From Egibacteraceae bacterium (GTDB lineage Bacteria > Actinomycetota > Nitriliruptoria > Euzebyales > Egibacteraceae), in the NCBI GenBank assembly GCA_030447925.1, contig JAUJNX010000001.1, forward strand, positions 1,203,501 through 1,267,500: a stretch of DNA of 64,000 bases. Reading direction: 5' to 3'. Both the position numbers and the translations under genes were made by a program. This document shows positions 34,549-42,667 of the stretch, piece by piece. The notes beneath the pieces were generated by a model, which made no database searches, was not told the DNA's origin, and saw nothing but the letters and a program-made list of their open reading frames with translations. Every line of letters starts with the position of its first letter. The stretch's first letter is position 1.

Positions 34549-34958
34549 GCGGGGCGGTCGGCGATTACCGCCCGAGCGAGGATCTCGATGCGGGCGGCGG
34601 GATCGAACAGCTCCGTCACGCCGAACAATGACACCGTCGGGTAGTGCTTGCCCAGATGGTTTTGCCACGCCGCGCCGATGTCGGTCAGGTCGTCGCGGTA
34701 TGCCTGCACGCTCGTGACGTAAATCTGTATCGCGACCAGATCAGCCGCTTCGGCCCCGACGGCGTGCAGCGCCGTGGCGAGGTTCGACAGCGCCGCGTCC
34801 GCTTGTTCGGCCATCGAGGTGCCCTTGACGCGGCCGTCGCGCTGATGCGCGGTCTGGCCGGCGATCTCCACCACCGCTCCCGGCGCGACGAGGGCGACAT
34901 GCGAGAAGCCCTGCCCGGGCAGGAGGTCCGGCGGGTTGAGGAAGCGGTGCTCTGTCAT
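34536..34958 (-). CDS. RidA/YjgF-family enamine/imine deaminase
   Basis: A 140-residue trimeric RidA-fold protein: GFSHVALVAPGAVVEIAGQ, MAEQADAALSNLATALHAVG, VAIQIYVTSVQAYRDDL and the YPTVSLFGVTELFDPAARIEI block, in which canonical members have the carboxylate-binding arginine. Such enzymes hydrolyse enamines or imines to ketones and ammonia. The ATG at 34958 overlaps the enoyl-CoA hydratase stop (ATGA), making it the last of four coupled genes that begin with the 2-aminobenzoyl-CoA monooxygenase/reductase. That context suggests it removes the amino group as the enamine formed after ring reduction. That role is inference. Confidence 0.88.
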   Translation of the reverse strand: MTEHRFLNPPDLLPGQGFSHVALVAPGAVVEIAGQTAHQRDGRVKGTSMAEQADAALSNLATALHAVGAEAADLVAIQIYVTSVQAYRDDLTDIGAAWQNHLGKHYPTVSLFGVTELFDPAARIEILARAVIADRPADRT

Positions 34959-35785
34959 CGCCCCGTCCAGTTCGGGTCGCGCCCCTGCCGGAACGCCGCG
35001 TAGAACTCGGCGTGGTCGTCAGAGCGCATCAGCAACGCCTGCACCCACGCCTCCATCTCGACGGCCGCCGGCAGGCTCATGTCGAGTTCCTTGGTCAACA
35101 GCGTCTTGGTCGCGGCGTACGCGAAGGTCGGTCCCTGGGCGAGCTGCCGGGCGAGGTCGTGCGCCTCGGCGACCAGGATGTCGTCGGCGACGACCCGGGT
35201 GGCCAACCCGATCGCCTGCGCCTCGTCGGCGGTGACCTTCTCGCCCAGCATCAGGATCTCCGTCGCCCGCCCCAGGCCGACGAGGCGCGGCAGCAGGTAC
35301 GCGCACCCCATGTCGGCGCCGGCGAGGCCGACCTTGGTGAACAGGAAGCGGAAGGACGCCGAGCGCGACAGCAGCCGGAAATCCGAGGCCAGCGCGATGA
35401 CGGCGCCGGCACCGGCCGCCGTGCCGTTGACCGCTGCGATGACCGGCCGCGGCAACTCCCGAAGACGCTGCACCACCGCGCCGGTCATGCGGGTGAACTC
35501 GAGGACCCTCCGGTTGTCGCCGTGTCCGAGCAACTCGCCGATGATCTCGTCGACGTCGCCACCCGAGCAGAAGCCCTTCCCGGTTCCCGTGATGACGACG
35601 ACCGCCACGTCGTCGCGATGCTCGATCTCCGCCAGGAGGTCGCGGAGGTCGGCGTAGACGTCCAGCGTCAAGGCGTTGAGCTTGTCGGGCCGCTCGAAGG
35701 TGATCGTCGCGATACCGTCGTCGACGACGAAGCCGAAGTTTGCCCACTCGGACGTCCATCCGGCGGACGCGCGGAAAGCGGTCAC
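34955..35785 (-). CDS. Enoyl-CoA hydratase/isomerase family protein
   Basis: A 276-residue crotonase-fold enzyme. It shows ITFERPDKLNALTLDVYADL, the oxyanion-hole segments GTGKGFCSGGDVDEI and ELPRPVIAAVNGTAAGAGAV, and GADMGCAYLLPRLVG with the second catalytic position. The C-terminal helices follow. The GTG start at 35785 overlaps the SDR stop (GTGA). In the hybrid 2-aminobenzoate route, crotonase-like enzymes hydrate or hydrolytically open the alicyclic CoA thioester. This copy is best seen as a ring-cleavage or beta-oxidation enzyme of that route, but the exact reaction cannot be read from sequence. Confidence 0.9.
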   Translation of the reverse strand: MTAFRASAGWTSEWANFGFVVDDGIATITFERPDKLNALTLDVYADLRDLLAEIEHRDDVAVVVITGTGKGFCSGGDVDEIIGELLGHGDNRRVLEFTRMTGAVVQRLRELPRPVIAAVNGTAAGAGAVIALASDFRLLSRSASFRFLFTKVGLAGADMGCAYLLPRLVGLGRATEILMLGEKVTADEAQAIGLATRVVADDILVAEAHDLARQLAQGPTFAYAATKTLLTKELDMSLPAAVEMEAWVQALLMRSDDHAEFYAAFRQGRDPNWTGR

Positions 35786-36513
35786 TGCTGCACTCCTCCC
35801 CCGTCGAGGATCATCGACTGGCCGTTGATCGCGGCGGCCTCGGCCGAGGCGAAGAACGCCACGGCGTCCGCGACCTCGGCCGGCTGCACCATCCGTCCCA
35901 GCGGCTGCATGTTCTCCAGCACGGCGCGCGCGTCCTGCTCGTCGCGACCTGTCGTCTCGACGATGCGGTCGACGCTGCGCTGCGCCATGTCGGTCTCGAC
36001 GAACCCGGGACAGACGCTGTTCGAGGTGATGCCCGTCCCCGCGACCTCGACGGCGATCGACCGCATCAACCCGAGCAGCCCGTGCTTGGACGCGCTGTAC
36101 GCCGAGCCGTACCGCACCCCGCGGTGGCTCGCGACGGACGCCACCGCAACCAGTCGCCCCCACCCCCGCTCCCGCATGCCCGGCACAACGGCGCGCGCAC
36201 CCAGGAAGACGCCGGTGACGTTGATCTCGTAGGTGGAGCGCCACTGCTCCAGCGTCGTGGTGTGCAACGGCGCGGTGGCTGCGACGCCCGCGTTCGCCAC
36301 GAGCACGTCCACACGCAGGTCGAGCGCGCTCCACGCGGCCTCGTCCGTGACGTCGAACGCCAGCGGCTCGACGCCGGGCACTTCCTTCGCCACCGAGTCC
36401 AGCGCCCGCTCGTCGCGTCCGGTGACCACGACGCGATGGCCGTCGGCGGCGAAGCGCTGCGCGCACGCGCGCCCGATGCCCTTGTTCCCGCCCGTGATCA
36501 GTACGGTCGTCAC
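35782..36513 (-). CDS. Short-chain dehydrogenase/reductase
   Basis: A 243-residue classical SDR: NAD(P) motif TTVLITGGNKGIGRACAQRF, DVLVANAGVA, the catalytic serine region VAVASVASHRG, YSASKHG with Tyr and Lys, and PGFVETDMAQ. The C-terminal NGQSMILDGGG is typical of 3-oxoacyl/3-hydroxyacyl dehydrogenases. The GTG at 36513 overlaps the monooxygenase/reductase stop (GTGA), and its own stop overlaps the hydratase. It probably oxidises or reduces an alicyclic hydroxyacyl-CoA or oxoacyl-CoA in the anthraniloyl-CoA route. Confidence 0.9.
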   Translation of the reverse strand: MTTVLITGGNKGIGRACAQRFAADGHRVVVTGRDERALDSVAKEVPGVEPLAFDVTDEAAWSALDLRVDVLVANAGVAATAPLHTTTLEQWRSTYEINVTGVFLGARAVVPGMRERGWGRLVAVASVASHRGVRYGSAYSASKHGLLGLMRSIAVEVAGTGITSNSVCPGFVETDMAQRSVDRIVETTGRDEQDARAVLENMQPLGRMVQPAEVADAVAFFASAEAAAINGQSMILDGGGVQQ

Positions 36514-38642
36514 CGGTACCTCCGAGGATCGAGCACGCACAGGTCGGCGCGGCCCGCGGCCACAACCGTGTTGATCTCGTCCAACGTCGTGATCCTGCCG
36601 CCGGCGATGACGGGGACACCTGCCTCGTTGCGGATGCGGTCCGCGAGCTGCACCTGGTAGAGGCGCCGGTAGTCGCCGGCGCCGGCGTCCGTGCCGACGG
36701 TGAGCCCCGCGGCGACGTCGAAGAACGCGGCACCGGCGGCGGCCATGCGGCGCGCGATCTCGACAGCATCGTCGGGTGTGAGGCCGCCGCGGTGGCGGTC
36801 GTCCGCGACCAGCCGCACGCCCACGGGGCGGTCCGCGGGCCACGCCCCGCGCACGGCGTCGAGAATCTCCAGCGGGTACCGCAGGCGGTTCTCCAGCGAC
36901 CCGCCGTAACCGTCCATGCGCTGGTTCGACAGCGGCGACAGGAAACTCGCGAGCAGGTACCCGTCGGAACAGTCGATCACGAGCGCCGCCGCGCCGGACT
37001 GTGCCGCAAACGAGGCGGTGGCGGCGAAGTCCTCGGCGACGTCGCGGAAGTGCTGCTCCTCGGCGGCAGCCGGGGCGGGCATCCACGGGGCATACGGAAT
37101 CGCCGAGGGCGCCAGGGTCGTCCAGCCGCCGCGGCCCAGCGGGCGGTCGACCCCGCGCGTGCGGGGGCGCGTCGAGCCGCGTCGGCCCGAGTGCGTCAGG
37201 CGTAAGGCGGCCGCGGAGCCGGCGGCGCGGACCGCCGCGACGACCGCCTGCCACTCGCCGGCGTGCGCGGCGGTCCACAGCCCCGGCGATCCGCTCGTGA
37301 TGCGCCCATGGGCCGACACCGCGACCGGTCCCGCCATGACCAGGCCGGCGCCGGCCTCCGCGGCCTCGACCAGCGCCGCGCGCACGTCGGCCCCCGGCGT
37401 GCCCTCGTCGGACGAATCCGCCAGCACCGGCGCCAGCACCACCCGGTTGGGCACCGTCAGATCCCCGATCTGCAAGGGGGTCATCCCCGAGGGCTGCGTG
37501 ACGATGCGCTGCGGCGCCGCACCGACCAGACGGTCGATGCGGTTCACCACGGCCGGGTCCCGCAGCTCGAGGTCGGCGTAGGTGATCCGCCCCGACCGGG
37601 TCAGCAGGTTGAACTCGAACTGCTCCGGCTCGAAGTCCAGGTACCGCGACACCTGCTCGAAGTAGCGCGCGCTGTCGGTCGCTGCCTCCTGGAAGCGCTC
37701 GACCGCCCCTTGACGTTCCAGCTCGTACTCGGCGAAGGCCGCAGGGAGGTTCTCCGGGTGTGCGGCGAAGGCCTTCGCCAGCGCCACCGCATCCTCGATG
37801 GCCAGCTTGGTGCCGGAGCCGATCGAGAAGTGCGCTGTGTGTGCGGCGTCTCCCATGATCACGGTCTTGCCGGTCGACCACGAGCGGTTGCGGATGGTGT
37901 CGAACGTGCGCCACACCGAGGCGTTGGACAGCAGCCGGTGCTCGCCGAGGTGGTCTGCGAACAGGTCTGCGCAGAACGCCAGCGACTCCTGTTCGGTCAT
38001 CCGGTCCAGGCCGGCGTTGCGCCAGGTCTGCTCGGTGGTCTCCACGATGAAGGTGCTGCGCTGGCCGTCGATGGGGTAGCCGTGGACCTGGAACAGCCCG
38101 TACTTGGTCTGGCGGAAGATGAAGGTGAAGACGTCGAAGACCAGGTCGGTGCCGTACCACACGTAGCGGCTGCCCAACCCCTCCCAGGTGGTGGCGAACT
38201 GTTTCTCCGAGGCTGCGCGCACAACCGACCGCACACCGTCGGCGCCGACGATCAGGTCGCCGTCGAGCTCGTTGACGTCGGCCACCTCGACGCCGAACCG
38301 CAGGTCGACGCCGAGGTCGCGGGCGCGTTCCTGCAGGATCGACAGCAGCTTGGGGCGCGCGATCGCGGAGAAGCCGTGGCCGAACGAGCGCAGCGTGCGG
38401 TCGCGGTAGCGAACGTCGATCGCGGACCAGCGCACCAGCGCCTCGTCGAAGGCCAGGTAGGTGGGATAGTCGGCGTCGCGCAGTTCGGCCAGCGTGTCCT
38501 CGCTGAACACGACGCCCCACCCGTAGGTCGCGTCGGGCGGGTTGCGCTCGAGCACCGTGATCTCGTGCGACGGGTCGTTGCGCTTCATCAGCAGCGCGAA
38601 GTACAGGCCTGAAGGGCCGGCGCCGACGACCGTGATCTTCAT
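36510..38642 (-). CDS. Fused 2-aminobenzoyl-CoA (or salicylyl-CoA) monooxygenase/reductase
   Basis: A 710-residue fusion. Residues 1 to about 380 form a flavoprotein monooxygenase: ITVVGAGPSGLYFALLMKR, VIMGDAAHTAHFSIGSGTKL, with LERNPPDATYGWGVVFSEDT typical of the salicylyl/2-aminobenzoyl-CoA group. Residues from about 390 form an Old Yellow Enzyme barrel (LQIGDLTVPNRVVLAPV, HSGRRGSTRPR, DGYGGSLENRLRYPLEI, GVRLVADDRHRGGLT). The fused enzyme known from Azoarcus hydroxylates and then reduces 2-aminobenzoyl-CoA to a non-aromatic product. The kynureninase and CoA-ligase context favours anthraniloyl-CoA here. It stops at ADLCVLDPRRYR, earlier than relatives that continue past an RPHL-type motif, so the C terminus may be shortened. 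It leads a four-gene coupled operon. Confidence 0.88.
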   Translation of the reverse strand: MKITVVGAGPSGLYFALLMKRNDPSHEITVLERNPPDATYGWGVVFSEDTLAELRDADYPTYLAFDEALVRWSAIDVRYRDRTLRSFGHGFSAIARPKLLSILQERARDLGVDLRFGVEVADVNELDGDLIVGADGVRSVVRAASEKQFATTWEGLGSRYVWYGTDLVFDVFTFIFRQTKYGLFQVHGYPIDGQRSTFIVETTEQTWRNAGLDRMTEQESLAFCADLFADHLGEHRLLSNASVWRTFDTIRNRSWSTGKTVIMGDAAHTAHFSIGSGTKLAIEDAVALAKAFAAHPENLPAAFAEYELERQGAVERFQEAATDSARYFEQVSRYLDFEPEQFEFNLLTRSGRITYADLELRDPAVVNRIDRLVGAAPQRIVTQPSGMTPLQIGDLTVPNRVVLAPVLADSSDEGTPGADVRAALVEAAEAGAGLVMAGPVAVSAHGRITSGSPGLWTAAHAGEWQAVVAAVRAAGSAAALRLTHSGRRGSTRPRTRGVDRPLGRGGWTTLAPSAIPYAPWMPAPAAAEEQHFRDVAEDFAATASFAAQSGAAALVIDCSDGYLLASFLSPLSNQRMDGYGGSLENRLRYPLEILDAVRGAWPADRPVGVRLVADDRHRGGLTPDDAVEIARRMAAAGAAFFDVAAGLTVGTDAGAGDYRRLYQVQLADRIRNEAGVPVIAGGRITTLDEINTVVAAGRADLCVLDPRRYR

Positions 38643-38663
38643 TGCCGCGCCCCCCGCCTTCCC

Positions 38664-38707
38664 GTAACTCCGAGTTGCCGGTCTATAGGCCCGCAACTCC
38701 GGCTTGC
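38664..38707. repeat. Paired palindromic element, copy 2
   Basis: GTAACTCCGAGTTGC (38664-38678) and the degenerate GCAACTCCGGCTTGC (38693-38707) have centres 29 bases apart, with CTATAG between. It is the same composite as at 32919-32962, read on the opposite strand. It sits directly upstream of the monooxygenase/reductase ATG (38642) and 40 bases after the LLM-gene stop. Confidence 0.75.
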
Positions 38708-38746
38708 CGGCGTGGGTGGGGGGGCGGTCGGAGGCGCGGGCACGGT

Positions 38747-39583
38747 TCAGGCCACGACGTCGGCAAGGGCGTCGAGCTCGGCCGGATCCGAGGTGGCCGG
38801 GAGCAGCACCAGCTCCTCGCAGCCGGCGTCGGCGTAGCCGCGGATCTGCTCGCGGATCGCCTCGGGTGTGGTCAGCAGGCCGGCGGCGATGCGCTCCACG
38901 AAGCCGCCCGTGAAGGCGTAGTAGTCGCGCATGTACGCGTCGCCCGCGCCCCCGCCCGTCAGGGAGAAGTACGACTGCCCCCACAGCGTCGGCTCGCCCG
39001 GACGGCCCGCTTCCACCCACGCCGCGCGGGCCTTGTCGGCGGCGCTGGCGAACGCCCGCGGCGGGCCGCCGCCGTGGACGTAGCCGTCGGCGTGGCGTGC
39101 GGCTCGCTGAAACGACGCGCCGGAGCCGCCCCCCACCAGCAACACGGGCCCACCGCTGCTCGAGGGCCGGGGGCCCACCTGCTCGTCGTCCCAGATGTCG
39201 CGCAGCTCGGCCAGCTGCCGTGACAGCTGCGCCCCACGCCCTGCGTACTGCGCGCCGGCGGCCTCGTAGTCGTCCCGCCGCGCGCCGATCGACACCCCCA
39301 GCACCAGTCGCCCGCCCGAGATCGCGTCGACCGACGCCGCCTGTTTCGCCAGCACCGCGGTGCGGCGGATCGGGCTGATCGCGATCATGGTGCACAGCGT
39401 CAGCCGCGTGGTGACGCCGGCCGCGGCGGCCAGCGCCACCAGCGGGTCGTAGCTGTCGTAGACCATGCGGTCGACGACGCCCAGGCTGGAGAACGGTCCC
39501 TCGTCCGCGCGCCGCGCCCAGTCCAGCAACCCGTGGCCGGTGGCGCCGGGCGTGCTCGTCGGCAGCCCGATCCCGATGCGCAC
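38747..39583 (-). CDS. LLM-class flavin-dependent oxidoreductase
   Basis: A 278-residue luciferase-like TIM-barrel protein: RIGIGLPTSTPGATG, the GVVDRMVYDSYDPLVALAAA strand-helix, TLCTMIAISPIRRTAVLAKQ, SGGRLVLGVSIGARRDDYEA, and GPVLLVGGGSGASFQRAARH. Actinobacterial members often use F420. It lies just upstream of the four-gene anthraniloyl-CoA operon on the same strand, separated by the paired palindrome, and is divergent from acyl-CoA dehydrogenase. Its part in the pathway is unknown; a reduction step or an unrelated role are both possible. GGAGG before the GTG supports the start at 39583. Confidence 0.85.
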   Translation of the reverse strand: MRIGIGLPTSTPGATGHGLLDWARRADEGPFSSLGVVDRMVYDSYDPLVALAAAAGVTTRLTLCTMIAISPIRRTAVLAKQAASVDAISGGRLVLGVSIGARRDDYEAAGAQYAGRGAQLSRQLAELRDIWDDEQVGPRPSSSGGPVLLVGGGSGASFQRAARHADGYVHGGGPPRAFASAADKARAAWVEAGRPGEPTLWGQSYFSLTGGGAGDAYMRDYYAFTGGFVERIAAGLLTTPEAIREQIRGYADAGCEELVLLPATSDPAELDALADVVA

Positions 39584-39682
39584 GCCGCCTCCTGTCCCTT
39601 CGCGCTGGCACGCGATGCGTCATCCTGCCATGGTCATCGGGCTGCAGCGGCCCGAGTCCGCTGCGGCCTCGACGGAGAAACC

Positions 39683-40804
39683 ATGAACGATGAGGAAGTG
39701 CGATTGATCGCACGCGCCAGGTTGCGAGACCTCGCCGAGGCCGGGACGCCGGGCCGGGTCAACCGGCCGCTGGTGCGCGCGCTCGGCGAGACGGGGCTGC
39801 TGCCGCAACTGTTCCCGCGACGCCTCGGCGGGGCGGCTGGCACGGAAGTGGCGGCGGCGACGCTGTGCCACCTGCGCGAGTCCCTCGCGCGCGAATCCAC
39901 CGAGGCCGAAACCTCGCTGGCGCTGCAGGGGCTGGGCGCATACCCGATCGTCCAGTCGGCGCGCGAGGAGGTCGCGCGGCGCTGGATCCCACGGGTGGCC
40001 GCCGGCGAGGCGGTGGCGGCCTTCGCGCTGACAGAACCCGAGGCCGGCACCGACGCCGCGGCGCTGTCGCTGCGAGCCGAGCGCGACCTCGACGGGTGGC
40101 GGCTGTACGGGGAGAAGGCGTGGATCTCCAACGCCCCGGACGCCGACGTCTACACGGTGTTCGCACGCACGACGCCCGCTGCCGGGGCGCGCGGCGTGAC
40201 GGCGTTCTGTGTCGCCGGCGACAGCCCGGGTCTCTCGGGCGAGTCCATTGCCATGCTCAGCCCCCATGCGATCGGCCGGCTGACCTTCGACGGCGTCGCC
40301 GTCGGACCCGAGGACGTGCTGGGCGACGTCGACGCCGGCTTCCGCGTCGCGATGCGGACCCTGGACCTGTTCCGCCCCAGCGTCGGGGCCTTTGCGACCG
40401 GCATGGCGCAGGCGGCGCTGGACGCCGCGGTCTCCTATGCGTCGCAGCGCCAGGCGTTCGGCCAGCCCATCGCCTCGTTCCAGGCGGTGGGCCACCAGCT
40501 TGCGGAGATGGCGACGCGGGTGAAGGCCGCACGCATGCTCGTGTACGACGCCGCGCGGCTGTACGACGAGGGCGCGGCCGACGAGGTGACGACGGCCTCG
40601 GCGATGGCCAAGCTGTACGCCACCGAGACGGCGCAGTTCGTCGTCGACGCCGCGCTGCAGATCCACGGCGCCAGCGGGCTGGAGTCCGATCACCTCCTCG
40701 CCCACCTCTACCGCGACGTGCGGGGGACGCGCATCTACGAGGGGACGTCGGAGATCCAGCGCACGATCATTCTGCGGCAGCTGCTGAAGTCGCCGGATGC
40801 CTAG
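39683..40804 (+). CDS. Acyl-CoA dehydrogenase
   Basis: A 373-residue FAD acyl-CoA dehydrogenase. Flavin and substrate blocks: AFALTEPEAGTDAAALSLRA, EKAWISNAPDADVYTVFART, LDLFRPSVGAFATGMAQAAL, YASQRQAFGQPIASFQAV, QIHGASGLESDHLLAHLYRD and the catalytic-base region RIYEGTSEIQRTIILRQLL. It is divergent from the LLM gene and overlaps the kynurenine-formamidase-like gene by eight bases. In this setting it probably oxidises an acyl-CoA intermediate after ring opening (glutaryl- or pimelyl-type), but chain specificity cannot be read. Confidence 0.92.
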   Translation: MNDEEVRLIARARLRDLAEAGTPGRVNRPLVRALGETGLLPQLFPRRLGGAAGTEVAAATLCHLRESLARESTEAETSLALQGLGAYPIVQSAREEVARRWIPRVAAGEAVAAFALTEPEAGTDAAALSLRAERDLDGWRLYGEKAWISNAPDADVYTVFARTTPAAGARGVTAFCVAGDSPGLSGESIAMLSPHAIGRLTFDGVAVGPEDVLGDVDAGFRVAMRTLDLFRPSVGAFATGMAQAALDAAVSYASQRQAFGQPIASFQAVGHQLAEMATRVKAARMLVYDAARLYDEGAADEVTTASAMAKLYATETAQFVVDAALQIHGASGLESDHLLAHLYRDVRGTRIYEGTSEIQRTIILRQLLKSPDA

Positions 40805-41819
40805 CGTCTTCGTCGAGGTCGGTTCCGAGGTGGCGCTGCACCGGCCGTCGCTGTCGGCCCCCGCCCCGAACACCCGCAAGCGGCTGCTGGGCTACTGCGA
40901 GCGGTGGGCCGCCGACATGGGGTGGGCGCTGGCCGCGTCCGCCGCGGACGCCGACGGGGCGGTTGTCGGTCCCGGCGTCGACGCGGCCGGCCAGGTCGTC
41001 CGCGTGCTGCCCGGCCAGGGCATCGACGGCTTCCGGTGGGGTATCCGCCACCTGGCCCTGCGCGCCCAGTGGCCGGTGGCCGAGGTGGCCTACGGCGGGA
41101 CCGCCGACCACGTGGCGGACGTGCGACACGCGGACTCGGACGCACGGGGGGTCGTCGTGCTGCTGCACGGCGGGTTCTGGATGGACGCCTGGCGGCGCGA
41201 CCTGATGGACGGCATCGGCGTGGACCTGGCACGGCGCGGCTGGGAGTCGTGGAGCGTGGAGTACCGCCGTGTGGGCAGCGGCGGCGGATGGCCCTGCACG
41301 CTCGACGACGTCGCTGCCGCGATTCGCGCGGCCACGGCAGACAGCGGGTGCTCGTCCGTGACGGTGGTCGGGCACTCGGCGGGGGGGCACCTGGCGCTCG
41401 CGGTGGCACAGCGCATGCCGGCCGCCGTCGCCCGCGTCGTGTCGCTCGCGGGCCTGTGCGACCTGGATGCGGCACGCCGACAGGGTGTCGGCGGCGACGC
41501 CGTGGACCGGTTTCTCGGCGGGTCGCTGGTGGCGGACGCCTCGCCGGTAGCGCATGTGCCGCTGCCAGCCGAGGTGGTCGTGGCCCACTGCGCCGGCGAC
41601 TCCGTCGTGCCGATCGACCAGAGCCGGCGCTACGCCGCGGCCGCCGGGGCCGCCGGCGGCGACGTCGAGCTGCTGGCACTGGAACAGGGCGACCACATGT
41701 CGCTGATCGAGCCGGAGAACGGCTGGGGCGAGTTCGGCCCGCGCCTGTTCCCCGCACGCCGGCGTCACCCCCGACCGCCGCCGACGTGGACACTTCGGCC
41801 GGACCGTCCGGTCGAATAG
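40797..41819 (+). CDS. Kynurenine formamidase-like alpha/beta hydrolase
   Basis: A serine hydrolase of the alpha/beta fold with the HGGFW oxyanion motif (124-128; HGG(Y/F)W is the hallmark of kynurenine formamidases). The nucleophile is Ser194 in GHSAGG, with Asp268 (HCAGDSVVP) and His300 (GDHMSLIEP). This would hydrolyse N-formylkynurenine, the product of tryptophan dioxygenase, filling the one missing step between kynA and kynU. The first 90 residues are extra relative to small formamidases and unrecognised. The last 25 residues (PARRRHPRPPPTW) look like a frameshifted tail. It overlaps the acyl-CoA dehydrogenase stop. Confidence 0.75.
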   Translation: MPSVFVEVGSEVALHRPSLSAPAPNTRKRLLGYCERWAADMGWALAASAADADGAVVGPGVDAAGQVVRVLPGQGIDGFRWGIRHLALRAQWPVAEVAYGGTADHVADVRHADSDARGVVVLLHGGFWMDAWRRDLMDGIGVDLARRGWESWSVEYRRVGSGGGWPCTLDDVAAAIRAATADSGCSSVTVVGHSAGGHLALAVAQRMPAAVARVVSLAGLCDLDAARRQGVGGDAVDRFLGGSLVADASPVAHVPLPAEVVVAHCAGDSVVPIDQSRRYAAAAGAAGGDVELLALEQGDHMSLIEPENGWGEFGPRLFPARRRHPRPPPTWTLRPDRPVE

Positions 41820-41920
41820 TCCACGCAACCCGGGGGGGACAGCGGGCCTGGGGGTGGCAGGAGAACCGCCGGCGGACGTCGAAACACGGTGCGACGTCAA
41901 TCAACTCTGGAGGCCCTGTC

Positions 41921-42667
41921 ATGCCCGGACGCATCTCGCGCCGCTTTTTGATCGTTGCTCTGGTCGTGCTGGCGGCCATTCCCGCCTCCGCGGCGGACGG
42001 GGTCTGCTACTTCAAGTCCACCGATGCCGCGGGCAACCCCACCGGCCCCTCGTTCTGCGGGCAGCTGGTCTGGTTCCACCAGGGCACCACCAAGGCGGGC
42101 AACCTCGGTGCGACCGGCGCCACGGCCTTCCCGTCGTGGAACACCACCAAGCCCACGGCGTCGGTGACCGGCGGCGCGGGCGGCGGCTACGCCACCAACG
42201 GGGTGCCGCGGCAGATGGCCTCGGACCCGGCCACGGACCCGTACGTGCTGCCCACGTTCAAGGGCAAGTTCACCGGCGACATCGACAACATGGTCGCCGA
42301 GGTGTTCCTCTTCGCCCCCGCGACCGCCGCGGCGAGCACGCCCGGTGCATACTCGGGCAGCACCGAGTTGACCATCGACGGCAAGCCGATCCTCGCGGCC
42401 ACCCCGATCGCGCTGTCGCTGCAGCCGGGCGGCAACGCTGTCATGAAGGCGACGTTCGCCATCACGGACATCCACGGCGCGATGACCGCCGCGGGCCTGG
42501 CCACCGGTCCGGAGGCGGTGCACGACGTGACGTTCAGCTTCGGCGCGCTCGGCCTGGCGTCCGCGACCGGCGTGATCGTGTACGACACGAGCGAGGTGCC
42601 GTCGGGGATCTCGTTCAACGTCGGCACCCTGGCCGAAGGTGTGCCGGCGATCTCGACCGGCTCCTAG
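41921..42667 (+). CDS. Secreted protein of unknown function
   Basis: A 248-residue product with a signal peptide (MPGRISRRFLIVALVVLAAI, cleavage near ASAADG), then a beta-rich mature domain with two cysteines (GVCYFKST, PSFCGQLVW) close to its N terminus. FKGKFTGDIDNMVAEVFLF, STELTIDGKPILAAT and VTFSFGALGLASATGVIVYD suggest an immunoglobulin-like or jelly-roll sandwich. I do not recognise a family. CTGGAGG ten bases before the ATG supports the start. It overlaps the convergent alpha/beta hydrolase gene by four bases. Confidence 0.75.
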   Translation: MPGRISRRFLIVALVVLAAIPASAADGVCYFKSTDAAGNPTGPSFCGQLVWFHQGTTKAGNLGATGATAFPSWNTTKPTASVTGGAGGGYATNGVPRQMASDPATDPYVLPTFKGKFTGDIDNMVAEVFLFAPATAAASTPGAYSGSTELTIDGKPILAATPIALSLQPGGNAVMKATFAITDIHGAMTAAGLATGPEAVHDVTFSFGALGLASATGVIVYDTSEVPSGISFNVGTLAEGVPAISTGS

